From positions 423,956 through 487,955 of the forward strand of contig DF158882.1 of assembly GCA_000307305.1 (NCBI GenBank): DNA of 64,000 nucleotides, read 5' to 3'. This DNA is from Enterobacteriaceae bacterium B14 (GTDB taxonomy: Bacteria > Pseudomonadota > Gammaproteobacteria > Enterobacterales > Enterobacteriaceae). The stretch's first letter is position 1. Each line of letters begins with the position of its first letter. This document shows, piece after piece, positions 30,113 to 40,700 of the stretch. The notes below the pieces were generated by a model that worked only from the letters and a program-made list of their open reading frames with translations, made no database searches and was not told where the DNA came from. Both the position numbers and the translations under genes were made by a program.

Positions 30113-31000
30113 TTATTCCCCAGCGCTCGAGTGTGAATGCATGTGCATCCCTTTGCTCATGAACTTATTGATAATGTCCTGATAAAGGTCTGGTTTAACC
30201 GCAGAGAAGTACTCCACTGCGTTATTTTCACTCGGCTTAGCTAATTGTTCGAATTCCGGCATCCCGCTAAGTGCATTTGGTGACTGTTTAGCTTTCGCTA
30301 CCCACTCTTCAAAGCCTTGTTGAGTTGTTGCCTCGGCAGTGAACTTCATGCCAGAGAAACCAGCTCCGCTGTAGTTTGCGGACATGCCTTTATAAGTCCC
30401 TTCCTCATTGGCGATGAGATGTACTTTATTCTGCATACCTGCCATTGCGTAGATTTGGCTACCCAATTGTGGAATGAAGAAAGAGTTCATCACGGTGTTA
30501 GAGGTGACTTTGAATTCGATAGGTGTATTCGCAGGAAAGGCAATCTGATTGACTGATGCGATACCGAATTCTGGATAGATAAACAACCATTTCCAATCAA
30601 GCGCAATAGCTTCGATAGTGATGGGTTTAGCTTCGGACTGAATAGCATTACGAGGATCTAATTCGTGCGTTGTTTTATACGTAATAACGCCAAGAACCAG
30701 AATAATGATGCAAGGAATTGTCCAGACAACAGCCTCGATCTTGTTTGAATGAGCCCAATTTGGAGAGTATTTAGCCTCTTTGTTGGATGCTCTGTATTTC
30801 CATGCAAACGCTACTGTCATGATAAGCACGGGGATTACCACGATCAGCATTAGTAAAGTTGCTGTGAGAATTAACGATCGTTGTTCAACGCCAATCGCAC
30901 CCTTAGGATCCATTAGGGCAGTATCACAACCGTTTAGCAGGAGGGTTGCTGCACCTAAAAATAACATCCTGTAAAAATGACTACATTGCTTTAGTATCAT
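30113..31000 (-). CDS. cyoA: Cytochrome bo3 oxidase subunit II
   Basis: Quinol oxidase subunit II, 295 residues. It is a lipoprotein (lipobox LLLNGC, Cys25) with two membrane helices and a periplasmic cupredoxin domain ([21 protein letters not shown] region). The copper A ligands of cytochrome c oxidases are absent, as expected for a quinol oxidase. The tail is rich in His and Met (MHMHSHSS). First gene of the operon. Confidence 0.96.
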   Translation of the reverse strand: MILKQCSHFYRMLFLGAATLLLNGCDTALMDPKGAIGVEQRSLILTATLLMLIVVIPVLIMTVAFAWKYRASNKEAKYSPNWAHSNKIEAVVWTIPCIIILVLGVITYKTTHELDPRNAIQSEAKPITIEAIALDWKWLFIYPEFGIASVNQIAFPANTPIEFKVTSNTVMNSFFIPQLGSQIYAMAGMQNKVHLIANEEGTYKGMSANYSGAGFSGMKFTAEATTQQGFEEWVAKAKQSPNALSGMPEFEQLAKPSENNAVEYFSAVKPDLYQDIINKFMSKGMHMHSHSSAGE

Positions 31001-31425
31001 CTAACGACCCCATTACAAAAGCTCATTTGTCGTTTCATGTGTGGGCGCATTTTACGGGATGGTTATATTTATGTAAATATACTTAAGCTTTAGCTTGAGG
31101 TTTGCTGGGCGTGCAGAAGGGGAAGGTGATGTACCGCACATAATTTAAATTTTCATCTTCATATATGTGCAGATTTAATTGCTTTATGTAAAAAATGAAG
31201 AATGACGTGTGTATAGAAAGAGTAATAATTAAATGATTGGCATATAAATAATAATTTATTGTTACTTGATTGTATGTTTTTGGATAAAATAGGTTGAGAG
31301 TAATACAGTGGCGATATCATATTATTCTAATGATGGCGGCATCCTTTAGTTGCAGTGACGATATTCTCGCTAAAATACTTTTTCCCCCTTTTCATATTAT
31401 TATTCTTCTTTCGAGGCCTTTAGCG
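31001..31425. other. Intergenic region upstream of cyo
   Basis: This 425-bp gap contains the predicted cyo promoter and a short leader at its left end. The remainder, about 31080-31425, is AT-rich and shows no convincing open frame, repeat or RNA gene that I can support. Confidence 0.5.
31049..31077 (-). promoter_or_regulatory. Predicted sigma-70 promoter of cyoABCDE
   Basis: On the minus strand TTTACA (31077-31072) and TAAAAT (31054-31049) are 17 bp apart. Transcription would start near 31042, about 40 nt before cyoA. ArcA or FNR control is known for cyo in E. coli, but I did not find an unambiguous site here. Confidence 0.6.
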
Positions 31426-32478
31426 TTAACTGACGGTCACCCTATTTTTACCTTCACATTTTGAGATATAGAGCGCTTTATCTGCTTCCTCTAACGTTTC
31501 TTCAAAGGGCTTATCCGGTTGCGAATAGGCAATACCAATAGATACCGTTGCATGTAGTGAGTTAGGCGCTGGGTGGACAAAATCGTGGTTTTCAACGTTG
31601 CGACGAAAACGCTCAGCGATCTTCGTTGCCATCTCTGGTTTGCTATTTTTAATAATAATAAGAAACTCTTCACCGCCGTAGCGCCCTAAAAAGTCTAATT
31701 CTCGTGTCGAACGCTTCATTAGCTCAGCGAGCTCAACCAATACTTTATCCCCGACGAGATGACCATATGTGTCGTTGACGTGCTTAAAATTATCTAAGTC
31801 GATAAAAATAATGCTAAATGGTGTATGTAATTGACTCAGGGTATTCAGTTCTTGCTCAATGGATGCGCGATTGTTGACGTGAGTTAAACGGTCGGTAATG
31901 GACTCTTTTTTAGTGGCGAAAAAAGCATTCAAATGTTTTTGTTTTGCTGTTAGGGCATAGAAACTCAAAAGTAAACTCAGCAATGAGGCCATCTGAAAGA
32001 TGATAGCGCTGCGGTAATCGGTCGTGCCATTAGCAAAAGGTATCGCGAGTAGAAGCCGCACAAGAGTGATGTATAAGGCTGTGATGATAAAAGGGCGGTA
32101 GGCCGTATTTTTCCACAGCTTCAGCAAAAATAGTGGCAAAAGAATAATGAAAGCAAACACTTTATCCAATGTGATCCCACCGGATAGAAGGATGTTAACA
32201 ATAAAGGCAATCAATCCCGCTAGCCATCCAGCAATGAACGTAATTAAAACGAGGGGATTCATTTCAAAGCTGTAGTAGAGGTGTTCGGAAAGATAGAATT
32301 TATCGATATCAAGGTAATAGGAGGAAAAACCAGCAACGCATCCAGCTAAAATTCTTTTCAAGAAATGAGAGTGGTGTGAGAAAACTTCATTTTTACTCAA
32401 AAACATTAAACAGATAGAGAGCGTTGCATACGCAATACATGTGTAATTAAATAAAAGCTGTAAGTTGCTCAATAGCAT
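31426..32478 (-). CDS. Membrane-anchored diguanylate cyclase (GGDEF)
   Basis: Predicted to make cyclic di-GMP from two GTP. Residues about 1-185 are hydrophobic helices forming an integral-membrane sensor; about 195-350 form a GGDEF domain with active-site motif GGEEF and an inhibitory RxxD site (RELD) exactly five residues before it. TDRLTHVNNR and FIDLDNFKHVND are typical early motifs. There is no EAL domain. ATG 32478 is used; an in-frame TTG at 32520 would add 14 residues, and neither has a clear ribosome site. It is monocistronic and the signal it senses is unknown. Confidence 0.88.
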   Translation of the reverse strand: MLLSNLQLLFNYTCIAYATLSICLMFLSKNEVFSHHSHFLKRILAGCVAGFSSYYLDIDKFYLSEHLYYSFEMNPLVLITFIAGWLAGLIAFIVNILLSGGITLDKVFAFIILLPLFLLKLWKNTAYRPFIITALYITLVRLLLAIPFANGTTDYRSAIIFQMASLLSLLLSFYALTAKQKHLNAFFATKKESITDRLTHVNNRASIEQELNTLSQLHTPFSIIFIDLDNFKHVNDTYGHLVGDKVLVELAELMKRSTRELDFLGRYGGEEFLIIIKNSKPEMATKIAERFRRNVENHDFVHPAPNSLHATVSIGIAYSQPDKPFEETLEEADKALYISKCEGKNRVTVS

Positions 32479-32857
32479 ATTGTTATTATTAATAACCAAG
32501 TGAGTTAGGTATTTTATCAAATTACGGATTAAGCATGTAATTTATGGTGTTATTTAAAAAGAACAATTCTTATTTATTATAAGTAAGAATGCTCTTGTGC
32601 CAAGAGTAAATGATAGCGATATTTAGTCAATAACTTTTCTGGAGTATGGCTCTTTATTTTGCCTGATTTTTGTTCGGATTATGTTGTCGGTATCATGCTT
32701 AGTATTAAATAAGAAAGTCAGGCAAGAATAAAACCATAAACTATAAGGATAAAACTAGTAACATAAGATAAGACGATAACCGCAGGACGTAACCTCACCG
32801 TAGTGTTATTATATATCTATTATCAAGTTGATCTGTATTAGCATATGGGAATTATTT
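32479..32857. other. Divergent intergenic region between GGDEF gene and DedA gene
   Basis: About 380 bp of AT-rich sequence that must hold the promoters of both divergent genes. I see no open frame or strong inverted repeat in it, and no operator I can name with confidence. Confidence 0.45.
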
Positions 32858-33517
32858 ATGGAATTGCTGCACCAACTTCTTCAAGCTCTTTGGCATCAGG
32901 ATTTCCAAGTATTATCAAATCCTTCATTGCTTTGGGCTGTCTACGGTGTACTTTTCTTGACCCTCTTTCTCGAAAATGGCCTGTTGCCAGCTTCCTTTTT
33001 ACCGGGAGATAGCCTTCTCCTGCTCTCTGGTGCCTTAATCGCAAAAGGTGCTTTGAGTTTATCGTTGACGTTATTAGTGCTTATTAGTGCTGCGGCTCTA
33101 GGCTGCTGGCTTAGTTATCTACAAGGACGCTGGCTAGGCAATACTCAGACCGTAAAGCGGTGGATGTCTCAGCTTCCGGAACATTACCATGAGCGGGCAC
33201 GCCGCCTCTTCATCAGGCATGGTTTATTTGCGCTCTTATTTAGCCGTTTTTTGGCTTTTGTTAGAACGCTGTTACCTACGGTTGCGGGTCTTTCTGGTTT
33301 AAATGCTTTTCGGTTTCAAATTTTTAATTGGTTAAGTGCTGTAGTGTGGGTGGGATGTTTAGTTGGTTTAGGTTATGCAATTAGTATTACCCCTATCTTT
33401 AAACGTTATGAAAATCTCATGATGCAAATGTTAATGATATTACCCATTGTGTTACTTATCATTGGTCTTGTTGGCGCATTAATTGTTATTGTGCGTAAAC
33501 GGTATGCTAAAAGCTAA
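32858..33517 (+). CDS. yqjA: DedA-family membrane protein, YqjA/YghB type
   Basis: Integral membrane protein of 219 residues. DedA proteins are proposed lipid flippases and support membrane homeostasis and proton-motive force. Signature stretches are FLENGLLPASFLPGDSLLLL, YLQGRWLGNTQTVKRW and FSRFLAFVRTLLPTVAGLSG with the essential acidic and arginine residues. ATG 32858 is chosen for its length match and the GGGA seven bases upstream. The N-terminus MELLHQLLQALW looks more like YqjA than its paralogue YghB, but the two are hard to separate without a tree. Confidence 0.85.
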   Translation: MELLHQLLQALWHQDFQVLSNPSLLWAVYGVLFLTLFLENGLLPASFLPGDSLLLLSGALIAKGALSLSLTLLVLISAAALGCWLSYLQGRWLGNTQTVKRWMSQLPEHYHERARRLFIRHGLFALLFSRFLAFVRTLLPTVAGLSGLNAFRFQIFNWLSAVVWVGCLVGLGYAISITPIFKRYENLMMQMLMILPIVLLIIGLVGALIVIVRKRYAKS

Positions 33518-33528
33518 TTATCTTGAAT

Positions 33529-33570
33529 GGCCATGTAAAACTTGATTTTCATATGGCCTTTTTATTTTTT
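33529..33570 (+). terminator. Terminator of the DedA gene
   Basis: GGCCAT (33529-33534) pairs with ATGGCC (33553-33558) around an 18-nt AT-rich loop and is followed by a run of Ts. Confidence 0.7.
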
Positions 33571-33620
33571 AATTTAATATGGCTGCTATATAAATAGCGA
33601 CGGCGTTGATTAGACTAAAT

Positions 33621-33653
33621 AAAAAGGAGAGGGGATTGTTCCCTCTCCTTTTT
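33621..33653. terminator. Bidirectional terminator before solA end
   Basis: AAAAAGGAGAGGG (33621-33633) and CCCTCTCCTTTTT (33641-33653) form a perfect 13-bp palindrome with a 7-nt loop and T runs on both strands. It can stop transcription from either side, including solA read-through. Confidence 0.9.
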
Positions 33654-33734
33654 ATTATTTATGTTATTTGGATACCGACTTTTTTATCGCTACTTGTATT
33701 ACAAGTCAGTGGGATTAATTTAGATATTGATATT

Positions 33735-34874
33735 TCAGTCATTGCTTCTTTCATTAGCGAGTGACGGGCGAGAGAGTTTGAACGGTGACAAATCATAAGA
33801 GGGTGCTTTGCCATCAACAAAGTCAGATAAGATTTCCCCTAAAACAGAGGCAAATTTAAATCCATGCCCGCTTAAGCCCGTAACTATCATCGTGCCTGGT
33901 AAGTTAGGCAATGTATCAATAATAAAATCTTCATCAGGAGTGAGGTCATAGGTACAAGATTTACCTTCTAAGCAGACCCCTACACCAGGCATGAAATTTT
34001 TCAAGAAAGAGATGACTTCGGTACCATCTTCAGCAACGGCACCGAATGGCACACGCTCCTCTGGTGTATTAATTATCTGCCCACCCTCATGCTTTCCTAT
34101 TTTCAACCCTTCATTACCGGCGGGGAAACCGTAAAAATGGCCTTCATCTCGGGTTTCAATAGTAAACGCAGGGAATTTATTGTTTTCGCTAAATCTGCCA
34201 TCGGCCTGATGCCAAGAAAAGACTTTACGGACAGGTTGAACAGGGAGGTTGGGAACAAGGTGTTTAACCCAAGTCCCTGCAGTGATAACCACGTGGCGGG
34301 CAGTAAAGTCGCCTTTTTCTGTGGAAACCAGAGTCACATCACCTTTAGCTTGAAGAGAGGTAACTGGATTATTGAATAACCATTCGGCACCCGCTTCGCC
34401 CGCTTTCTCGATAAACAGCGTGATAGCTAATTCAGAGTTTAGATAGCCAGCCTTAGGCTCAAAGACGCCAATATAGTCGTCAGGAATGTTAAATACGGGC
34501 CATCTTTCGCGTATCTCATCGTAACTAAGAATATCGGCATCAAGCTGGAAGTTTTTTACACTGGATTGAACATTGTCAATAAATTCAGAACCTGACGGGG
34601 CGAGGTTTAAGACGCCACATGGTGAGAATAAACGCTCTCCACACTCTTTTTCCAAAGCGAGCCAAAGTGCTTGAGCACGTAAAGCCATGGGAACATATCT
34701 CTCACCTTCACCATAGGCGTGGCGGATGATTCTTGTCTCGCCATGATGGCTGCCATGCGTATGGGGAGGAAGATGTTGGTCAAGCATCAGAACTTTTTTT
34801 CCTGAGCGTGCTGCATAATATCCAGCCGCTGCACCAACAGAACCCGTTCCGATGACAATTAAATCATAATCCAT
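33735..34874 (-). CDS. solA: N-methyl-L-tryptophan oxidase / monomeric sarcosine oxidase family
   Basis: FAD-dependent amine oxidase of 379 residues that demethylates N-methyl amino acids, giving formaldehyde and hydrogen peroxide. The dinucleotide fold IGTGSVGAAAGYYAARSG is at the N-terminus, followed by GSHHGETRIIRHAYGEG and VQPVRKVFSWHQADGR; the Cys in GKSCTYDLTPDEDF fits the residue that covalently holds FAD. It lies next to bssS, as in E. coli. The physiological substrate is not certain even in E. coli. Confidence 0.93.
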   Translation of the reverse strand: MDYDLIVIGTGSVGAAAGYYAARSGKKVLMLDQHLPPHTHGSHHGETRIIRHAYGEGERYVPMALRAQALWLALEKECGERLFSPCGVLNLAPSGSEFIDNVQSSVKNFQLDADILSYDEIRERWPVFNIPDDYIGVFEPKAGYLNSELAITLFIEKAGEAGAEWLFNNPVTSLQAKGDVTLVSTEKGDFTARHVVITAGTWVKHLVPNLPVQPVRKVFSWHQADGRFSENNKFPAFTIETRDEGHFYGFPAGNEGLKIGKHEGGQIINTPEERVPFGAVAEDGTEVISFLKNFMPGVGVCLEGKSCTYDLTPDEDFIIDTLPNLPGTMIVTGLSGHGFKFASVLGEILSDFVDGKAPSYDLSPFKLSRPSLANERSND

Positions 34875-35164
34875 TTTTTGTTCCCTGATTGGTCATGTGT
34901 TATGCAGAAAAAGGATACACGAACCTCTTTGAATTTTCGCATTCTAATTTTAGTTATCGGAATTGCCTAAAATTCAGTTTCTTATTGAAACGTAATAAGT
35001 TAACTCCTTTTGGATAGACCTGCTCATTAGGTACCTAGTTTAATTACTTTATGTAAGGACCTCGCTTTTTAGCGATTAGATGTATACTCAAAAAGCTCTC
35101 CATGGATATCTTCTTGGCAATGAGCATTTGATCCTTAATCGTTACTACAACATAAGGGGTCGTT

Positions 35165-35413
35165 ATGGACAGAAAAAATGAAGTTATCCAAACTCATCCT
35201 GTTGTTGGATGGGATATCAGTACCGTCAATCCTTATGATGCAATGATGCTCCGTGTTCACTATTTATCCTCTCCAAATCAGCCTTTGGAAGAAGCAAATG
35301 TTGATCGTACATTGTGGCTTACAACTGATGTCGCTAGACAGCTCATTGACATTCTGCAGCAAGGTATTTTGCAGATAGAAGAATCGCAATACGAGATTTA
35401 CAATCAACACTGA
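35165..35413 (+). CDS. bssS: Biofilm regulator BssS
   Basis: Small cytoplasmic protein of 82 residues. NEVIQTHPVVGWDISTVNPY and TLWLTTDVARQLIDIL closely match E. coli BssS, reported to influence biofilm formation through indole and uptake signalling. The ATG at 35165 follows an AGGGG. It is divergent from solA and closed by its own terminator. Confidence 0.93.
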   Translation: MDRKNEVIQTHPVVGWDISTVNPYDAMMLRVHYLSSPNQPLEEANVDRTLWLTTDVARQLIDILQQGILQIEESQYEIYNQH

Positions 35414-35454
35414 AATTAATTTCAAATAACGACATCTGATTTGCTTACTTTATA

Positions 35455-35487
35455 TCGCCAAGACCTCATGGGATTGGCGATTTTTTT
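35455..35487 (+). terminator. Terminator of bssS
   Basis: TCGCCAA (35455-35461) pairs with TTGGCGA (35474-35480) around a 12-nt loop and is followed by seven Ts. Confidence 0.85.
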
Positions 35488-35524
35488 GTTTTTAAATCTG
35501 TCGCTTTATCGCGAGATATTCCTT

Positions 35525-35677
35525 ATGAAATCACTTGCGGCTGGTAGCATAAATGCGAGATTAGTCAATTTATTGGCTTCAAAAAATGGTGTAATACAAG
35601 TTTTTTGCGGACGGCTTCGAAGAGAGGAAAAAAAGGGCTTGCCAACGGAAACAGAGTATGTGATAACGCAATCATAA
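35525..35677 (+). CDS. Possible small protein of 50 residues
   Basis: An ATG at 35525 opens 50 codons (MKSLAAGSINARLVNLL to YVITQS) between the bssS terminator and the cspC leader. The longer frame beginning at 35441 runs through the terminator and is unlikely. The composition is basic and plausible, but no strong ribosome site precedes it and I recognise no family. It may be non-coding. Confidence 0.25.
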   Translation: MKSLAAGSINARLVNLLASKNGVIQVFCGRLRREEKKGLPTETEYVITQS

Positions 35678-35860
35678 ACGAGAGGAGGTACGCTCTGTTT
35701 ATGTACGTTGCTGTACGAAAGTTTGTGTAAAGAGGGTTGGAGTAAATGCGTTATCGTTCGATACGACTTCTCTGTAGCTTCCTTTATAGTGCCTCCATGA
35801 GTTAAAAAGTGTAATAAAAACGCCTTATGGCGGTTTAACTATCCAAAGGAAATACAAAAG

Positions 35861-36070
35861 ATGGCAAAGATTAAAGGTCAAGTTAAGTGGTTCAACGAAA
35901 GCAAAGGCTTTGGTTTCATCACTCCAGCTGATGGCAGCAAAGACGTGTTTGTTCACTTCTCTGCAATCCAGGGCAATGGTTTCAAAACCTTGACCGAAGG
36001 CCAGAACGTTGAGTTCGAAATTCAAGATGGTCAGAAAGGTCCATCAGCAGTTAACGTAACTGCTATCTAA
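35861..36070 (+). CDS. cspC: Cold-shock-domain protein CspC
   Basis: A 69-residue OB-fold RNA-binding protein, an RNA chaperone and transcription antiterminator. RNP1 KGFGFITP and RNP2 VFVHFSAI are intact. The start [10 protein letters not shown] and the middle [10 protein letters not shown] match CspC better than CspE. It has AAGGAAAT as ribosome site and a leader downstream of position 35678; codon use is strongly biased, as in highly expressed genes. Confidence 0.94.
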   Translation: MAKIKGQVKWFNESKGFGFITPADGSKDVFVHFSAIQGNGFKTLTEGQNVEFEIQDGQKGPSAVNVTAI

Positions 36071-36118
36071 ATCAACGTTTACGTTGATTGAAAAAAACCC
36101 GCTATTGCGGGTTTTTTT
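36071..36118. terminator. Tandem hairpins, cspC terminator
   Basis: ATCAACG/CGTTGAT (36071-36088) is followed by AAAAAAACCCGC (36091-36102) paired with GCGGGTTTTTTT (36107-36118). The second stem has A and T tails on both sides, so it works for cspC and for the convergent reductase gene. Confidence 0.9.
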
Positions 36119-36130
36119 ATAGGCTCTGCA

Positions 36131-37060
36131 TTATTTTTTCATCGACTCATAGGCCTTCAACTGTACCATTGTGGTGCAGATAAGAGGAAATGCCTCTTTA
36201 GATTTACCTGCTTTTTTTGCTCTCACAAGCAAATCACCTATGACATGATCAGCTTCAATACGGGAGCCCTGTATTAGGTCTCTATACATCGATGCGGTAA
36301 GTGACGAGCCTTTTTCTGTGAGCATCTTCTGGGTTTGCTCTATACACTCTTGGCTAGGTGGAAAGCCCGAGTGAATTGCTATAGCTTTGATCTCATCGAT
36401 CATCGCTAGCATGAACTCAGTGCCTCCTGGTGCGTTTACAATGTTGCCAACGGGGGCGCGCATTAAGCATGTGGATGCGGCTAAAGATGAGAGAAATAAC
36501 CACTTTTCCCACATTTCTTGCAGAACATTACCACTCAGCTTAGTTTGAAATGATGCGCGTTGAAACGCCTCTAATACTTTCTGTGTTCGTTCAGACGTAT
36601 TACCGCTACGCTCACCAAAGGTGATGCTCTGCATTGCCGTAAAATTAACAATAGCATCTTCCTCATCTACGGTAGCGACAATCTTGCAAAGCCCTCCGAG
36701 TACATTATGTTCACTAAATGCTTCTAGCAGAGTGTTCACGTGGCTCATACCATTGAGGAGGGGAAGAATCATGGTCTCTGGGCCGACAGCAGGGCGGAAA
36801 GAGTCTATCGCACTTTTCAGGTCGTAAGCTTTGCAACTTAGCAAAATGAGGTCGTAGTGCTGTTTAATCTCATCAGCCAGTATGAGCTTGGGATGAGGTA
36901 AGGTGATTTTTCCTTCGGATGTTTTCAGAACTAAGCCATTTTTTTTGAGTCGTTCTGCTTTCGCTTTGCGCACAAGAAAGGTGACATCTAAACCAGCATT
37001 TAACAACTGCCCGCCAAAATAGCCACCCACTGCACCTGCACCAACGATCAGAATACGCAT
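36131..37060 (-). CDS. 2-dehydropantoate 2-reductase family protein (PanE/ApbA)
   Basis: NADPH-dependent reductase fold of 309 residues. There is an N-terminal GAGAVGGYFG dinucleotide site, SCKAYDL, the PLLNGM loop, and a helical C-terminal domain with the lysine-containing EMWEKWLFL and SMYRDLIQGSRIEADHVIG. PanE makes pantoate for coenzyme A. This protein is clearly a family member but differs much from E. coli PanE, so it may be a paralogue acting on another 2-keto acid. It is monocistronic. Confidence 0.85.
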   Translation of the reverse strand: MRILIVGAGAVGGYFGGQLLNAGLDVTFLVRKAKAERLKKNGLVLKTSEGKITLPHPKLILADEIKQHYDLILLSCKAYDLKSAIDSFRPAVGPETMILPLLNGMSHVNTLLEAFSEHNVLGGLCKIVATVDEEDAIVNFTAMQSITFGERSGNTSERTQKVLEAFQRASFQTKLSGNVLQEMWEKWLFLSSLAASTCLMRAPVGNIVNAPGGTEFMLAMIDEIKAIAIHSGFPPSQECIEQTQKMLTEKGSSLTASMYRDLIQGSRIEADHVIGDLLVRAKKAGKSKEAFPLICTTMVQLKAYESMKK

Positions 37061-37350
37061 ATTTCACCTTGCTTATAATAGGTTATGACATTTAATAGGA
37101 TTAACACGCTTGCCACTATAAAGCTTGTGGGCATAGGTAAGTCTCCTTGATGTTAACACCACCTATTTTTGGGGTTTAGTTTTTCCTGCGAAGTTAACGG
37201 TGTGATTGGTAAAGATTCTTTTCTCGTTTATGTGAGTGGTTGTATTTTCATGCAATGGGAATAGTTTCGAGTCTTACTATATTGTTTGTATGGCACAGCT
37301 TTCTTGCTGAATGTAATATATGGTTAATAACTATCTAATAGGAGATGAGT

Positions 37351-37641
37351 ATGTCTGAAGTCCGAGTCGTGGCTATTCTGGTTGCAAAAAAAGAGCTTAT
37401 CAACGAGGTTGAGTCTATTTTGCAGCAGATTATAGAGCCAAGCCGTACAGAGCTAGGTAATGTGCAATACGACCTTCATGAAGATACTGAAACGAAAGGA
37501 ACCTTCATTTTCTTTGAGCGTTGGGCATCATCAGAAGCTCTGGATAAACACAATAACACCGCGCACTTTAAACATTTTGTGCAGCAAATTGACGGGAAAT
37601 TAGCGTCGCTGGATATTAAAGTTCTGCGTCATATTGCCTAA
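37351..37641 (+). CDS. ABM-domain putative quinol monooxygenase
   Basis: Small dimeric ferredoxin-like protein of 96 residues with the antibiotic-biosynthesis-monooxygenase pattern: VVAILVAKKELINEVESIL, SRTELGNVQYDLHED, FFERWASSEALDKHNNTAHF. Relatives include YgiN (quinol oxidation) and LsrG. ATG 37351 is chosen because AGGAG lies six bases upstream; the ATG at 37345 overlaps that site. Substrate unknown. Confidence 0.85.
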   Translation: MSEVRVVAILVAKKELINEVESILQQIIEPSRTELGNVQYDLHEDTETKGTFIFFERWASSEALDKHNNTAHFKHFVQQIDGKLASLDIKVLRHIA

Positions 37642-37707
37642 GGCGATATCCAATAGAGTTAGTGCCGTTGTTGGAATGCGTTATCAAGGCAGTTTGCAGT
37701 AAAAAAT

Positions 37708-37744
37708 AAAACGGCGTGTAGACATTATATCTACACGCCGTTTT
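37708..37744. terminator. Bidirectional terminator between ABM gene and rne
   Basis: A perfect 15-bp stem, AAAACGGCGTGTAGA (37708-37722) with TCTACACGCCGTTTT (37730-37744), 7-nt loop. T runs on both strands can end both the monooxygenase and the convergent rne transcripts. Confidence 0.9.
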
Positions 37745-37791
37745 GACAACTAAAACACTAACGTACTATCCAATCTAATTAATAGAACAGG

Positions 37792-40700
37792 TTACTCTGT
37801 TGCTGCTGGTTTAGTAGCTGGTGCGGTAGCTTGATTTGTCGCTGCGTGACCACCTGCAGAGCCTTTGCCGTTGAAATCAAATTCAGGGCGAGACCATGAG
37901 CTTGATTTCGGCGTTTCTGGTTGATAAGCCGGCGCTGGTGCTTTGGTCATAGGTGCAGAAGCATGTTTTACGCCTACGACAACAGTCGCGGCTTGAGGGA
38001 TAACTGCATTTTCTACAGGTGCTTCCACAGGCTTAGCTTCAATCGCTGGTGCGGATTGAGGGGCACTTACCGCCTTATTTTCTACCGGTTTTGTAACAGC
38101 AGTTTCTACAGCTATAGGTTCCACAACTACAGATTCTGTAACCACGGTATTTACAGCCTCAGGTGCGACAGTTTTTGGCGCTGCAGTCGCTATCGTGTAC
38201 TTAATTGGAACAAGGTAAGTATCGATAATAGATGCTTTTGCGGCGGTTTCTTCTGCTGAAACAACAGGTGTAACGACTGTTTCTACTACAGGAGTTGGCT
38301 CAGCATCTTGTTTAACTGCGGCTGCCTTTGTATTGGCGTTAGATGCATCTTCCGCCTGATATTGATAGCCATAATCATAATCAACAACCGGAATAGCCGG
38401 TGGTGTTGCGATTAGTGTATCCGCCATCTCAGTTTTGATATCTGAAGTGTAGGTGTTAGTTACTTCATTGCTTTGAGACTGGGCAATAGGGTAGTGAACC
38501 CATGCTTTCCCTGAGGCAAGCTCAGGTGAGGCCATTGCGCAGGTTAACGGCATTGGTGACTGGCTAGGGTAACGTTCATCGCGATAGCGACGACGACGCT
38601 GACCGCTGACTCGCAAGTGGCGAGGTGAACGACGCGAGCGACGCGGCATACCATTGTTATCAACATTGTTCCCTGCAGGGGCATTGCTGTTGCGGAGATC
38701 TTGATACTGAGTTTCAGGCAAGGCTTCAAAATTAGGCTGTGCGTTAGCGTCATTTACTGTTTGCTGTGGTTCAGTGCTCAGATCATTCTGTACTTGCTCA
38801 ATGGCATGTACAGGTTGTTTTTGAAGCTCTGGTGCAGGTTGCTCTGATACTGTTGCATTATCTACGCTAGGAGACATGCGAACTTTCCGTGACAGTGTCC
38901 GGCGTTGGCGACGCTGTGCAGGAACTTTGTCTTCTTGAGAGTCTTCAGCCACGATCTCTTGAACGACATTCTCTTGTACGGTTTGAACTTGAGCCTGGCG
39001 CTTATCTTCAGGCTTACGACGCTGACGATCATTACGCTCACGACGTGGGCTATTCTCTTCACGTGGTTTGATATCTTCGGCAATTGCATTGCTTTGATTT
39101 ACTGGGTTCTCTTCTTTCTGACGCTCAGTTGAAGATTGGCCACGACGATTGTTACGGCGTTCATCACGTTGAGTACGGTCACCATTACGATCACGGCGAT
39201 TGTTATTACGACGCTGATCGTTTCTGGTACGGCGCTCTCTTCCATTGTTCTCTATTGCTGAAGGTTCAACCGCTTTGGTTTCAGGTTCAGTCGTTTCACT
39301 GCCACCAAATAGCCCTTTAAGGAAGCGGCTGAAGAAACCAGGGCGCTTAGGTTCATCGGTTTTAGGCTGCTGTGTAACTACGGCGGTTGGTTCAGATTTA
39401 GTCTCTGCTTCAACAGGTGGAGCTTCTGTTGGAAGTGGGAAAGAAAGAGATGTTAACGCAGGTTGCTCAGCGCGTTTGCGTTCAACAGGCATCTCTTCCA
39501 ATTGCTGAGCATTTTCGGTCTCATAACGTTGTGGTAAACGATAGCTGAGTGTTGGATTCTCTTCACCTTTACGTACACGCTGTACGGAGAAGTGAGGGGT
39601 TTCCATTGTCATGGTTGGTACGACGATAACGCGAACAGCATCACTCTGACGTTTTTCGATCGCATTAACAGACTCGCGCTTCTCGTTTAACAGATAAGAG
39701 GCGATATCGACAGGTACGATAGCGTGGACTTCTTTGGTGTTCTCTTTAAGCGCTTCTTCTTCGATTAAACGTAAAATCGAGAGTGACAGTGATTCATTAT
39801 CACGTACGGTGCCTGTCCCGTTACAGCGAGGACAGACATGATGGCTAGATTCGCCAAGAGAAGGGCTTAAACGTTGGCGTGATAACTCTAATAAACCGAA
39901 ACGTGAAATACGGCCAATCTGAATACGAGCACGATCTTGACGAACGGCATCACGCAAACGGTTTTCAACTTCGCGCTGATGACGAACCGGTGTCATATCA
40001 ATGAAGTCGATAACAATCAGGCCACCTAAGTCACGAAGACGTAACTGGCGGGCGATTTCATCGGCTGCTTCAAGGTTGGTGTTAAAGGCTGTTTCTTCGA
40101 TATCACCGCCGCGAGTGGCGCGGGCTGAGTTGATATCAATTGCGGTTAATGCTTCTGTCGTATCAATTACGATTGAGCCACCGGAAGGAAGACGCACTTC
40201 ACGCTGGAACGCAGATTCTATCTGCGACTCGATTTGGTAATGGCTAAATAGCGGAATTTCGCCGCTGTAAGGCTTAATTTTGCTAGTGAAATCAGGGCGA
40301 CCCAAGGCGGCAATGTGCTCTTTTGCGAGCTCAAGAATCTTGGGGTTATCAATAAGGATTTCACCGATATCTGGGCGAAGATAATCACGGAATGCACGGA
40401 CAATAACATTACTTTCCTGATGAATCAGGAAAGGGGCTGGGCGACCTTCGGCCGCTTTCTTAATGGCTTCCCAGTGTTTGATACGGAAGTTAAGATCCCA
40501 GCGTAGAGAATCGGCTGTTTTGCCCACACCAGCGGTGCGAACAATAAGGCCCATTCCTTCAGGAATTTGTAATGAGGATAGAGCTTCTTTCAGTTCAACG
40601 CGGTCATCACCCTCAATGCGGCGAGATATGCCACCTGCTCTTGGGTTATTCGGCATTAGAACGAGATAACTGCCTGCTAAGCTGATAAAGGTGGTTAAGG

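Noticed and set aside
35441-35524. Upstream part of a 78-codon frame after bssS
   Set aside because: It runs through the bssS terminator stem and T run; only the part from 35525 is considered.
37921-39508. Several 60-112 codon frames on the plus strand opposite rne
   Set aside because: They are antisense to the biased, low-complexity C-terminal half of RNase E, have odd cysteine- and tyrosine-rich composition and no ribosome sites.
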